Shown: positions 1 through 5,768 of the stretch, in pieces
How positions within the stretch are numbered: position 1 is the stretch's first letter
Layout of the letters: every line of letters begins with the position of its first letter
The notes under the pieces: model-generated
The model's database searches: none
Seen by the model: the letters and a program-made list of their open reading frames with translations, nothing else
Told to the model about the DNA's origin: nothing
Program-made: the position numbers and the translations under genes
NCBI GenBank assembly: GCA_021736965.1
Contig: JAIPEV010000108.1
Location: 1 to 6,218 of the forward strand
Length of the DNA stretch: 6,218 nucleotides
Reading direction: 5' to 3'
Origin: Halanaerobiales bacterium
GTDB lineage: Bacteria > Bacillota > Halanaerobiia > Halanaerobiales > M55B127

Positions 1-3
1 AAA

Positions 4-63
4 AGCGGTGTGGGCAATTTGTTATTTAATTGTCCACATTAGCCACATTAGCGGCATATCCGC
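4..63. repeat. Intergenic inverted repeats plus 9-bp tandem repeat
   Basis: Two inverted repeats sit just downstream of the RNA methyltransferase gene. The first has arms 9-19 (TGTGGGCAATT) and 28-38 (AATTGTCCACA) around an 8-nt loop. Ten of 11 positions are Watson-Crick; the odd pair is G-U in a plus-strand RNA and A-C in a minus-strand RNA. The second has arms 51-54 (GCGG) and 60-63 (CCGC) with a 5-nt loop. Between them CCACATTAG occurs twice in tandem (34-42, 43-51). A further GCGG at 5-8 could pair with the CCGC at 60-63, closing a larger branched fold. Read on the minus strand the structure ends in CCGCTTTT at the window edge, so it may be the start of a terminator for the left operon, or one end of a dispersed repeat. 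The sequence does not decide which. Confidence 0.5.
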
Positions 64-92
64 AATTAGTTAATAATTTTTTTAGAAATTTT

Positions 93-1238
93 TTATTTAT
101 TATCACGGGGAGGCCAGGGACCATAGTATTGATAAAAGTCGACCTTTATTCCTCCATTATATAGTTTACGCCTTTTAGATGCTTTTTTATTAAAGACTTC
201 TTCAAATTTTTCATATGCAGATAGAATATAATAAGACCAGGTGTCTAATTTTAAAAGTTTCTTACCCATTATTTTATAGAGTTTTTCTACTTCTGTTTTA
301 TCAGATAATCGGATACCATAGGGAGGGTTAGTAATAATATAACCATACTTACGATTTGTAGAAAAATCTTTGAAATCCATCTCCTGGAAATGAATTAGTT
401 CTGAAACTTGAGCCTTTTTGGCATGGTATCTTCCCATAGATACTAAATCAGGATTTAGATCATATCCTGCAATCAGACGTGGTTCAATATCTTTTTTTAT
501 TAATGAATGAGCTTCATTTCTTACTTCCTTTATATCACTTGATTTTATAAAATGCCAGTTTTCAAAATCAAAACTCCTGTTAAGACCAGGAGCAATATTT
601 TTAGCTTTCATCGCAGCTTCAATTGGAATCGTTCCTGAGCCAACAAAGGGATCAATTAAAATCCGGTCAGGACTCCATTTGCTTAAAGTGATCATTCCTG
701 CAGCAATGGTTTCCTGTAAAGGAGCTGTTGAACTCAGTTCTCGATAACCTCTTTTATGAAGTCCTCTACCACTTGTATCTAATGTTAGTATAGCAGTATC
801 TTTATATAAAGCGACTTCTATTTGATATTTAGGTCCTTTTTCTTCAAACCAAGATTTATTATATCTTTCAGTTAAACAGTCAACAATAGCTTTTTTGGTT
901 ATAGATTGACAGGTAGGTACATGGTGTAATTGAGATTTTACTGACTTACCAGAAACAGGAAAGTTTGCATCTTTAGTTAAGTACCAGTCCCAAGGTAGTT
1001 CTTTAGTTTTTTCATAGAGCTGATCAAAGTTTGTTGCTTTAAATTCACCAACCTTAATTTGGACTCTTTCAGCTGATCTTAACCATAAATTTGCTCGACA
1101 GATGTCTTTTTCATTTCCTTTAAACTCTACTTTCCCATTTGATACTTTTATGTCTTTAAAGTTCAATTTGTTTACTTCATTTTTTACAACAGATTCCATT
1201 CCAAATGTAGTTGTTGCAATTAGATTATAGGTCGTCAT
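93..1238 (-). CDS. THUMP-domain class I SAM-dependent rRNA methyltransferase (RlmL/YpsC family)
   Basis: Predicted cytoplasmic enzyme that transfers a methyl group from S-adenosylmethionine to the N2 of a guanine in 23S rRNA. That is the activity known for the RlmL half of the E. coli RlmKL fusion (G2445). At 381 residues it matches the single-domain form found in Bacillota (B. subtilis YpsC type), not the fused form of about 700 residues. The N-terminus (YNLIATTTFGMESVV) is typical of the family; a THUMP RNA-binding region follows at about residues 45-155. The conserved GLHKRGYR lies at 159-166. The Rossmann methyltransferase part has the SAM-binding motif DPFVGSGT at 196-203 and the catalytic motif IV NPPYG at 304-308. 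The ATG start lies inside the end of the acetyltransferase gene (14-bp overlap) behind only a weak purine-rich SD, so translation is probably coupled. It is the last gene of its operon. The family is confident; the exact target base is inferred by homology. Confidence 0.93.
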   Translation of the reverse strand: MTTYNLIATTTFGMESVVKNEVNKLNFKDIKVSNGKVEFKGNEKDICRANLWLRSAERVQIKVGEFKATNFDQLYEKTKELPWDWYLTKDANFPVSGKSVKSQLHHVPTCQSITKKAIVDCLTERYNKSWFEEKGPKYQIEVALYKDTAILTLDTSGRGLHKRGYRELSSTAPLQETIAAGMITLSKWSPDRILIDPFVGSGTIPIEAAMKAKNIAPGLNRSFDFENWHFIKSSDIKEVRNEAHSLIKKDIEPRLIAGYDLNPDLVSMGRYHAKKAQVSELIHFQEMDFKDFSTNRKYGYIITNPPYGIRLSDKTEVEKLYKIMGKKLLKLDTWSYYILSAYEKFEEVFNKKASKRRKLYNGGIKVDFYQYYGPWPPRDNK

Positions 1239-1773
1239 TTATTTCTTTCCATTCCTCTCTTAGAAGACTAAACTTTAATTCATCATTATATTTATTATTA
1301 TAATATCTTCTTTTTCTTCTAACTCCTTCTTCTTTAAAACCAAGATTTTTATATAGTTTAATAGCTCTTTTATTATAATCATAACAGGATAGTTCAATCC
1401 GATTTAAGTTTAACTGTTCAAAACCAAAGTTAATCATTAACTCCATAGCTTCTCGACCAATACCTTTAGATCTATTATTAGGATCACCAATAACTAAAGC
1501 AATTTCTCCATATCTATTTTTATGATCTATCTTAATATAGTCAATTTGCCCAATATAGTCACCGGTCTCTCGATCAGATATTACAAATCCCTTCCAATCC
1601 TTGCTCATTGCTTGATCTAAAAATCCTTGTACCTGACTTTTTGACTGAGGATACAAAAATGTATCAGATAAAAACTTAACTGTTTCGGGATCATTAATCC
1701 AGGCCATAATATTATTTAAATCATCTTGTTTGTATTCTCTAAGCATTATTTTATTTCCATACTTACGAGACAT
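1225..1773 (-). CDS. GNAT family N-acetyltransferase (RimJ/RimL-like)
   Basis: A 182-residue acetyl-CoA-dependent N-acetyltransferase of the Acetyltransf_3 (RimJ/RimL) type. The fold can be followed: an N-terminal strand with LREYKQDDL (11-19), the GQIDYIKID strand at about 75-83, YGEIALVIGD (88-97) leading into the acetyl-CoA pyrophosphate loop RSKGIG (101-106, the R-x-x-G-x-G pattern), helix EAMELMINFGF, LNLNRIEL (121-128) and the C-terminal NKRAIKLYKNLGFKEEG (134-150), which is highly typical. Relatives acetylate ribosomal protein N-termini, aminoglycosides, polyamines or small amines, and the sequence does not tell which. The ATG at 1771-1773 is supported by the SD AAAGGAG (1781-1787) with a 7-nt spacer; this SD overlaps the stop codon of the nicotinamidase gene. 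The internal Met10 is a less likely start. The 3' end overlaps the methyltransferase gene by 14 bp. Confidence 0.9.
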   Translation of the reverse strand: MSRKYGNKIMLREYKQDDLNNIMAWINDPETVKFLSDTFLYPQSKSQVQGFLDQAMSKDWKGFVISDRETGDYIGQIDYIKIDHKNRYGEIALVIGDPNNRSKGIGREAMELMINFGFEQLNLNRIELSCYDYNKRAIKLYKNLGFKEEGVRRKRRYYNNKYNDELKFSLLREEWKEINDDL

Positions 1774-1785
1774 ATTAACACTCCT

Positions 1786-2388
1786 TTATTCTTTAAACGT
1801 AACTCCTTTATTTTTCATTTCATCAAGTATCTTTTGTAACTTTTTTGGATCTTGTTCAATTGCTTTAGTTGCTGAAATTACAACAGTAGTATCAAAACCA
1901 CTTTTAACTGAATCAAGTGCAGTATATTTCACGCAATAATCTAAAGCTAGACCCGCAATACATACTTTATCAATATTTAATTCCTGAAGATAACCAGCTA
2001 AACCCAGGTTTGACCCGTCATTTTCATAAAATGCAGAGTAGCTATCCACTTTATAATGGTACCCTTTTCTTATAATCAGATTAAACTTTTCACTTTCAAT
2101 ATCAGGATGAAATTCAGCACCTTTAGTATTTTGCACACAGTGATCAGGCCATAAAACAGGACCAATTCCTCCCTGATTATATTCGCTGAAAGGTTTTCTG
2201 TTATGAGTACTGGCAAAACTTTTGTCATTTTTAGGATGCCAGTCCTGAGTAGCAACTATTGCCTTATATCGTCCACTTTTCATAAGTTTATTGATAGTAT
2301 TATTGATTTCATCTCCGTTTGGAACAGCAAGTGAACCGTTAGGATAAAAGTCATTTTGAAGATCAATTACAAGTAATGCTCTATCCAT
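1786..2388 (-). CDS. pncA: Nicotinamidase (PncA), isochorismatase-like hydrolase
   Basis: A 200-residue cytoplasmic hydrolase that converts nicotinamide to nicotinate and ammonia, the entry step of NAD salvage through the Preiss-Handler route. The full catalytic set is visible. The nucleophile Cys152 lies in AGLALDYCVKYTALDS (145-160), the usual GLATDYCV signature with Leu for Thr. Asp9 (VIDLQNDF) and Lys108 (RKGYHYKVDSYSAF) complete the Asp-Lys-Cys triad. Asp49 and His51 (TQDWHP) with His83 (WPDHCVQ) form the divalent-metal site. Length and motif spacing match E. coli PncA. The ATG start has a near-perfect SD, AAGGAGG (2395-2401), with a 6-nt spacer. The gene follows the acylphosphatase stop after 14 bp and is followed by the acetyltransferase after 12 bp. 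Other isochorismatase-like hydrolases lack this exact metal-site and WPDHC combination, so the specific name is well supported. Confidence 0.94.
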   Translation of the reverse strand: MDRALLVIDLQNDFYPNGSLAVPNGDEINNTINKLMKSGRYKAIVATQDWHPKNDKSFASTHNRKPFSEYNQGGIGPVLWPDHCVQNTKGAEFHPDIESEKFNLIIRKGYHYKVDSYSAFYENDGSNLGLAGYLQELNIDKVCIAGLALDYCVKYTALDSVKSGFDTTVVISATKAIEQDPKKLQKILDEMKNKGVTFKE

Positions 2389-2402
2389 TTTTAACCTCCT
2401 TA

Positions 2403-2684
2403 TTAATATTTGATTGAAAATCTGTTATAGTGATCTGATGGCTTTTGATCTGATATATTCAAACTATTAACATTAGCAAATCTAGGTCCCTTATTAAGAT
2501 AATCAAGCATCTTTTGAACCTTTTTTTTACTGCCTTCAATAACTACTTCAACTCTACCATCCTTAAGATTTTTTACCCAACCAGTTACACCGATCATTTG
2601 GGCTTTTTGTTGAGTAGAAGCTCTAAAACCTACTCCTTGAACACGACCAGAAACATATATATGTTTTCTTGTTTTATCATCCAT
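2403..2684 (-). CDS. acyP: Acylphosphatase
   Basis: A 93-residue small cytoplasmic enzyme that hydrolyses the carboxyl-phosphate bond of acyl phosphates such as acetyl phosphate or 1,3-bisphosphoglycerate. The whole family signature is present. VSGRVQGVGFR (11-21) forms the phosphate-binding loop with catalytic Arg21, and GVTGWVKNLKDGRVEVVIEG (32-51) carries catalytic Asn39. The length is normal for the family and there is no extra domain, so it is not a HypF fragment. The ATG start has a strong SD, GGAGGG (2692-2697), with a 7-nt spacer. It is the first gene of the left operon, directly behind the promoter at 2737-2765. Confidence 0.95.
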   Translation of the reverse strand: MDDKTRKHIYVSGRVQGVGFRASTQQKAQMIGVTGWVKNLKDGRVEVVIEGSKKKVQKMLDYLNKGPRFANVNSLNISDQKPSDHYNRFSIKY

Positions 2685-2736
2685 GATAAATCCCTCCGTA
2701 CTTCATAGATGAATATTTACCTTAGTATTTTTATTA

Positions 2737-2765
2737 ATTATAACAGATATATAAGGTTAAAACAA
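2737..2765 (-). promoter_or_regulatory. Sigma-A type promoter of the acyP-pncA-GNAT-methyltransferase operon
   Basis: On the minus strand the consensus -10 hexamer TATAAT (2737-2742) is preceded by TGT, giving an extended -10 (TGnTATAAT). A -35-like TTGTTT (2760-2765) lies upstream at exactly 17 nt. Transcription would start near 2730, giving a leader of about 45 nt that contains the acyP ribosome binding site. No operator or riboswitch fold is evident in this short leader. The call is a motif match in AT-rich DNA, but it lies in the right place, upstream of the first gene and past the terminator of the previous operon. Confidence 0.72.
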
Positions 2766-2891
2766 GAATCATTGCTTGAATATACTATGGTTGAGAAATT
2801 AGTTAACTTTATTTATTTTAAATGAATAATATTATAAAAAACAATCTTTGATCGCTTTATTTTAATATGCTCAATTAGATATCTTGACATT
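2766..2891. other. Intergenic stretch with no gene seen
   Basis: This very AT-rich DNA lies between the left operon promoter and the terminator. No open frame longer than about ten codons with a ribosome binding site was found on either strand. A plus-strand promoter-like pair, TTGAGA (2791-2796) and TATTTT (2814-2819) with a 17-nt spacer, is present but could be chance in such sequence. Confidence 0.5.
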
Positions 2892-2922
2892 AAAAAAGCC
2901 CCATCATTTGGGACTTTTTTTT
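2892..2922 (-). terminator. Intrinsic terminator of the corrinoid-activation operon
   Basis: A 6-bp stem (arms 2898-2903 and 2909-2914) closes a 5-nt loop and is flanked by A6 (2892-2897) and T8 (2915-2922). In a minus-strand RNA the stem is GUCCCA/UGGGGC with one G-U wobble, all pairs formed, followed by six U residues. In a plus-strand RNA the same position is a C-A mismatch. The structure therefore best serves minus-strand transcription, and it starts 14 bp past the stop codon of the DUF3343 gene. Some bidirectional activity is possible because of the A6/T8 flanks. Confidence 0.88.
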
Positions 2923-2936
2923 AAAATATATCTTAT

Positions 2937-3194
2937 TTAAGTGATCTTTTCTGGCTCATTATTTTTTTCAATTTTATAAATTTCTCCATACCTTATTTTT
3001 TTATCATTACACAGTTTCTTTACTTTACTTAATTCATTTTTATAAATTTGACAGGCATAACCACAAGATTTACTTAATTTTGTAGGTACAGGAACCATCT
3101 TTGTAAAGATATCATTTTTCCTACAGTAATTTTCAAACTTAAAGGCCATTGAATTAATTTTAAATGTAATTAGATATTTTATTTTAGTTTCCAA
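2937..3194 (-). CDS. DUF3343 family small cysteine protein (putative Se/S carrier-like)
   Basis: A small cytoplasmic protein of 85 residues from the preferred TTG start. It matches the DUF3343 pattern: a first strand KYLITF, a helix, then VPVPTKLSKSCGYACQI holding the conserved SCG cysteine (Cys44, with Cys48 four residues on), then a basic helix KVKKLCNDKKI and a last strand RYGEIYKIE. The family is annotated as a putative selenium or sulfur carrier related to the extra domain seen near YedF/TusA-like proteins; its biochemistry is not established here. The start is chosen because AAGGTGATC (3198-3206), matching the 16S anti-SD, lies just upstream of the TTG at 3192-3194. A GTG at 3201-3203 in the same frame, which would give 88 residues, lies inside that SD and has none of its own. 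Last gene of the operon, 31 bp after the MetH-activation-like gene and just before the terminator. Confidence 0.8.
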   Translation of the reverse strand: METKIKYLITFKINSMAFKFENYCRKNDIFTKMVPVPTKLSKSCGYACQIYKNELSKVKKLCNDKKIRYGEIYKIEKNNEPEKIT

Positions 3195-3197
3195 TTG

Positions 3198-3206
3198 GAT
3201 CACCTT
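3198..3206 (-). promoter_or_regulatory. Shine-Dalgarno AAGGTGATC deciding the DUF3343 start
   Basis: On the minus strand AAGGTGATC is largely complementary to the 3' end of 16S rRNA (the GGTGATC part of AAGGAGGTGATC). It is followed by CAA and then a TTG codon. It overlaps the in-frame GTG at 3201-3203, which makes that GTG unlikely as the initiator. Confidence 0.6.
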
Positions 3207-3225
3207 TTTTATTAATTGTTTTAAC

Positions 3226-3909
3226 TCAAGAATATTTTTTATTCAATAGTTCGGGTTGATAGGGAGCACTTCTATTTGGGCATTTTTTTCTTGGACAAAC
3301 CTGACAGTTTTCGAAACTAATTTCTGTGGGATAAATTAAACCTGAAACAGACTTTTTTGGTAGCATTAAGGAACTTTTAGTTAAGCTAACACCAATCTTG
3401 TTTTCAGGATCTCCGATCAGTTCAAAAAGTTTTTTTTGTTCTGTTATCGACCAATCAATTAAAGAACCTGGGTTCATAGTTGAAGTTAAACCTGGTAATA
3501 ACTTTTTATTTATATTGTCTTTAACCTTGTTTAAAGCTTCTTTTAATACAAACTCTTGTAATACGGATAACCAATATTTTTGTAAGATATCTCCATCTTC
3601 TTTTTCTGCCCATTGATCTATTTCTTTACCAGCAGTTACAATATATACTATTACCTTATGCACATCTTTTAGATTAACACTCATAATTTTGCTTTTGAAT
3701 TCTATTTTCTCTATTATTACCTTTTCATCTTCAATCTGATCAATATAAGCCTCACCATATATAGCTTTGGGAACTGCAATTTGATTTGCTTTTTTAAAAA
3801 AACTTTTAATCTTATCAATTTCTTTATAATCTTTATTTACCTTTATCGTTTTAAGAAATTGTTCAAAGTCTATTTTGGTTTTAATCTCTTTATTAACTAT
3901 GGTATTCAT
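3226..3909 (-). CDS. Stand-alone B12-dependent methionine synthase activation-domain-like protein with C-terminal Cys cluster
   Basis: A 227-residue cytoplasmic protein related to the C-terminal activation domain of cobalamin-dependent methionine synthase (Met_synt_B12), which in MetH binds SAM during reductive reactivation of cob(II)alamin. The diagnostic stretch runs from MNPGSLIDWSITEQKKLFELI (145-165) through IGVSLTKSSLMLPKKSVSGLIYPTE (172-196). It aligns with the SPGY...EQ..LF.L...IG+.LT.S.+M.P..SVSG pattern of the family. The tyrosine of SPGY is replaced (NPGS), and no RxxxGY SAM-contact motif is seen. A C-terminal cluster CQVCPRKKC (Cys202, Cys205, Cys210) followed by PNR could bind a metal or iron-sulfur cluster. 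No MetH catalytic or corrinoid-binding domain is attached. It lies 16 bp after the RACE gene, and its SD-like AAAGGGA overlaps that gene's stop, so the two are probably co-translated. It probably helps reactivate a corrinoid protein. The family is confident; the precise role is inference. Confidence 0.82.
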   Translation of the reverse strand: MNTIVNKEIKTKIDFEQFLKTIKVNKDYKEIDKIKSFFKKANQIAVPKAIYGEAYIDQIEDEKVIIEKIEFKSKIMSVNLKDVHKVIVYIVTAGKEIDQWAEKEDGDILQKYWLSVLQEFVLKEALNKVKDNINKKLLPGLTSTMNPGSLIDWSITEQKKLFELIGDPENKIGVSLTKSSLMLPKKSVSGLIYPTEISFENCQVCPRKKCPNRSAPYQPELLNKKYS

Positions 3910-3925
3910 TTAGATCATTCCCTTT

Positions 3926-5719
3926 TTAAAAACTCATTTTCTTAATATATTCAGTTTGAAACTCTTTGTTTATAGATAGTTCAATATACTTAACCTTTTT
4001 TATGATATTTTCGGCTTCTCTTTTTGCATTTTTGTTTAAAAGATAGATCTTTGCACCAGTACCAGCTCCATTACCAATCTGGATTATCTTATCTTTTAAG
4101 CAGTTTGGTATCATTTTTATAAAACAGGCATTATCAGGATTAATATAGTTTCCAAATCCTCCTGCAATAAATACCCGGTTAATATCTGTATCTTTATAGT
4201 TAAGTTCTTTTAAGAGAATTTCTATACCAGCAGCAATTGCACCTTTAGCAAGTTGTACTTCTCTTATATCTTTTTGAGTCAAAAAAATCTGTTTATCATA
4301 ATTCTTTAGATTCGTTATTTTTAAAGCCTTTTGACCCTTATACTCTTTAAGAAAGGGTTTCTGCCAGTCTTTTAACTTTTCTTTAGATACTATCCGACCA
4401 GAAGATTCAATAAAGTTGTATTTATAAAACTCTGCAATCATATCTAAAAGACCTGAACCACAGATTCCAATTGGTTCCTTGTCATTAATTGTTTTAAACT
4501 GTATCTTGTTATCTTTAATAAGAAACTTAGAAATCGCCCCAGATATTCCTGCTGTACCAAATGTAATATTAGCTCCTTCAAAGGCAGGACCCGCTGCTGC
4601 AGAACAAGATAGTATTTTTTTATTACTACTTAATACAATCTCTCCATTTGTTCCAATGTCAATTAATAAGTTAATCCCATTTAACTTATTAATATTAACT
4701 GCAAGCATGTCCCCTGTGATATCTGCTCCTACATAACCTGAGATTGATGGTAGTAGTTGGACTAATCCATTTTTATTGATCTTAATTTCAGTCTCTTTCG
4801 GACTTAAATTTATTTCCTCAGTAAAGATTGGAACATAAGGAGCTTTAGCAATATTTAGGGCATCAATTCCAAGTAATAGATGTAACATAACAGTATTACC
4901 CACAACACTCATTTTATAGATATCTTGATATTTAATATTATTATTTTCAACAAGGTGATCAATACCTTTATTTAATTTGTCAACTATTGTTTTTTTTATT
5001 TTCTTTAGACCATCTTTATTATTTATAGTATAGTTAATTCTAGATATCACATCTGCTCCAAACTTCTTTTGGGGGTTGTAAAAGGAATAGGTATCTAGTT
5101 CTTGGCCGGTCTCTAAATCTAAAAGATAAATTACTATTGTTGTAGTACCAATATCTACCGCCAGGCCATAATAACCTTTATCTAAATCAGTTCTTATATC
5201 TATAATTTTGTTTTTCTTTTTTATAACAGAGATTTCACTATCTTTTTTTAAGTTCTCTATTTTTTTAAGGTTACTATAGTCAATCTGATCTGTATCACTT
5301 TTATTATATATCCTCTGTAAATAATCTCTTTGATCTCTTAGATCAGCTTTTTTAAGATATATATTTTCTTTTTTTAAATCTAAATTCAGATCCATTTCGG
5401 TAATTATACTTTTAGTCATAACCGTTATGTCATCTTTTTGAGTTAATATAACATCCAAATTACTTTTAATATTATATAGACAGCTTAATCTAAAACCTTC
5501 CTTAAGCTCTTTATCATCAAGGAATTCAAGTTCTGATTTATTTGGTTTATTAATTTCTCCTTTTAATTTAATCTTGCATTTACCACAGATACCTTCTCCA
5601 CCACAGTAGGCATTAATTTCATAATTGTTTTTCAAAAGTACTTTAAGCAGATTATCCCCTTTATTACATTCAATTTCTTTTATTTTATTATCCTGATGAA
5701 CTCTTATCAAATGTGACAT
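3926..5719 (-). CDS. RACE-type corrinoid activation protein: [2Fe-2S] ferredoxin domain plus ASKHA ATPase (RACo-like)
   Basis: Reductive activator of corrinoid enzymes, 597 residues. Such proteins couple ATP hydrolysis to reduction of inactive cob(II)alamin to cob(I)alamin on a partner methyltransfer corrinoid protein in the cytoplasm. The N-terminal ferredoxin domain (about 3-90) has Cys39, Cys45, Cys48 and Cys80 (CX5CX2CX31C), suited to one [2Fe-2S] cluster. A charged linker and middle region (about 95-180) contains the family's DQRDYLQRI (129-137). The ASKHA/DUF4445 domain carries VDIGTTT (188-194), NPQKKFGADVISR (215-227), DIGTNGE (354-360), SAAAGPAFEG (373-382), GICGSG (418-423) and AGGFGNY (519-525), followed by GNGAG. 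The start is the ATG at 5717-5719 with SD GGGGGGA (5726-5732). A TTG at 5732-5734 in frame would add five residues that are only the SD read as codons. It lies 32 bp after the ECF gene and 16 bp before the MetH-activation-like gene. The client protein is not visible. Confidence 0.93.
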   Translation of the reverse strand: MSHLIRVHQDNKIKEIECNKGDNLLKVLLKNNYEINAYCGGEGICGKCKIKLKGEINKPNKSELEFLDDKELKEGFRLSCLYNIKSNLDVILTQKDDITVMTKSIITEMDLNLDLKKENIYLKKADLRDQRDYLQRIYNKSDTDQIDYSNLKKIENLKKDSEISVIKKKNKIIDIRTDLDKGYYGLAVDIGTTTIVIYLLDLETGQELDTYSFYNPQKKFGADVISRINYTINNKDGLKKIKKTIVDKLNKGIDHLVENNNIKYQDIYKMSVVGNTVMLHLLLGIDALNIAKAPYVPIFTEEINLSPKETEIKINKNGLVQLLPSISGYVGADITGDMLAVNINKLNGINLLIDIGTNGEIVLSSNKKILSCSAAAGPAFEGANITFGTAGISGAISKFLIKDNKIQFKTINDKEPIGICGSGLLDMIAEFYKYNFIESSGRIVSKEKLKDWQKPFLKEYKGQKALKITNLKNYDKQIFLTQKDIREVQLAKGAIAAGIEILLKELNYKDTDINRVFIAGGFGNYINPDNACFIKMIPNCLKDKIIQIGNGAGTGAKIYLLNKNAKREAENIIKKVKYIELSINKEFQTEYIKKMSF

Positions 5720-5725
5720 CCAAGT

Positions 5726-5732
5726 TCCCCCC
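5726..5732 (-). promoter_or_regulatory. Shine-Dalgarno GGGGGGA deciding the RACE protein start
   Basis: On the minus strand GGGGGGA lies 6 nt before the ATG at 5717-5719. It is immediately preceded in frame by a TTG (5732-5734) that would have no SD of its own. This favours the ATG and a 597-residue product. Confidence 0.65.
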
Positions 5733-5740
5733 AATATTAA

Positions 5741-5768
5741 ATTATATAATCCTACTGCTTGCTGTAAC
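5741..5768 (-). promoter_or_regulatory. Possible internal promoter before the RACE gene
   Basis: In the gap between the ECF gene and the RACE gene the minus strand reads TATAAT (5741-5746). A partial -35 match, GTTACA (5763-5768, four of six consensus bases), lies 16 nt upstream, inside the end of the ECF gene. It would start transcription only about 15 nt before the RACE ATG, just covering its ribosome binding site. TATAAT is frequent in such AT-rich DNA, so this is tentative. Confidence 0.25.

Noticed and set aside
34..51. CRISPR-like direct repeats
   Set aside because: There are only two 9-bp copies in tandem without spacers and no cas genes, so this is not an array.
1730..1939. Plus-strand open frame of 69 codons
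   Set aside because: It is antisense to the nicotinamidase and acetyltransferase genes, has no ribosome binding site or recognisable domain, and the opposite strand carries strong family motifs.
2514..2708. Plus-strand open frame of 64 codons
   Set aside because: It lies opposite the acylphosphatase gene, whose catalytic motifs are intact; there is no SD and the composition looks like a frame shadow.
2685..2736. Riboswitch or attenuator in the acyP leader
   Set aside because: The leader is only about 45 nt, AT-rich, and shows no stable hairpin or known aptamer motif.
2822..2851. Short plus-strand peptide frame beginning with ATG
   Set aside because: It has nine codons before a stop and no ribosome binding site.
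3398..3616. Plus-strand open frame of 72 codons
   Set aside because: It is antisense to the MetH-activation-like gene, with no SD and no recognisable product.
4479..4736. Plus-strand open frame of 85 codons
   Set aside because: It is antisense to the ASKHA core of the RACE gene; it is open only because of the codon pattern of the real gene.
5720..5734. Five-residue N-terminal extension of the RACE protein from a TTG codon
   Set aside because: The extension consists of the SD GGGGGGA and its spacer read as codons; the ATG at 5717-5719 has a proper SD distance.
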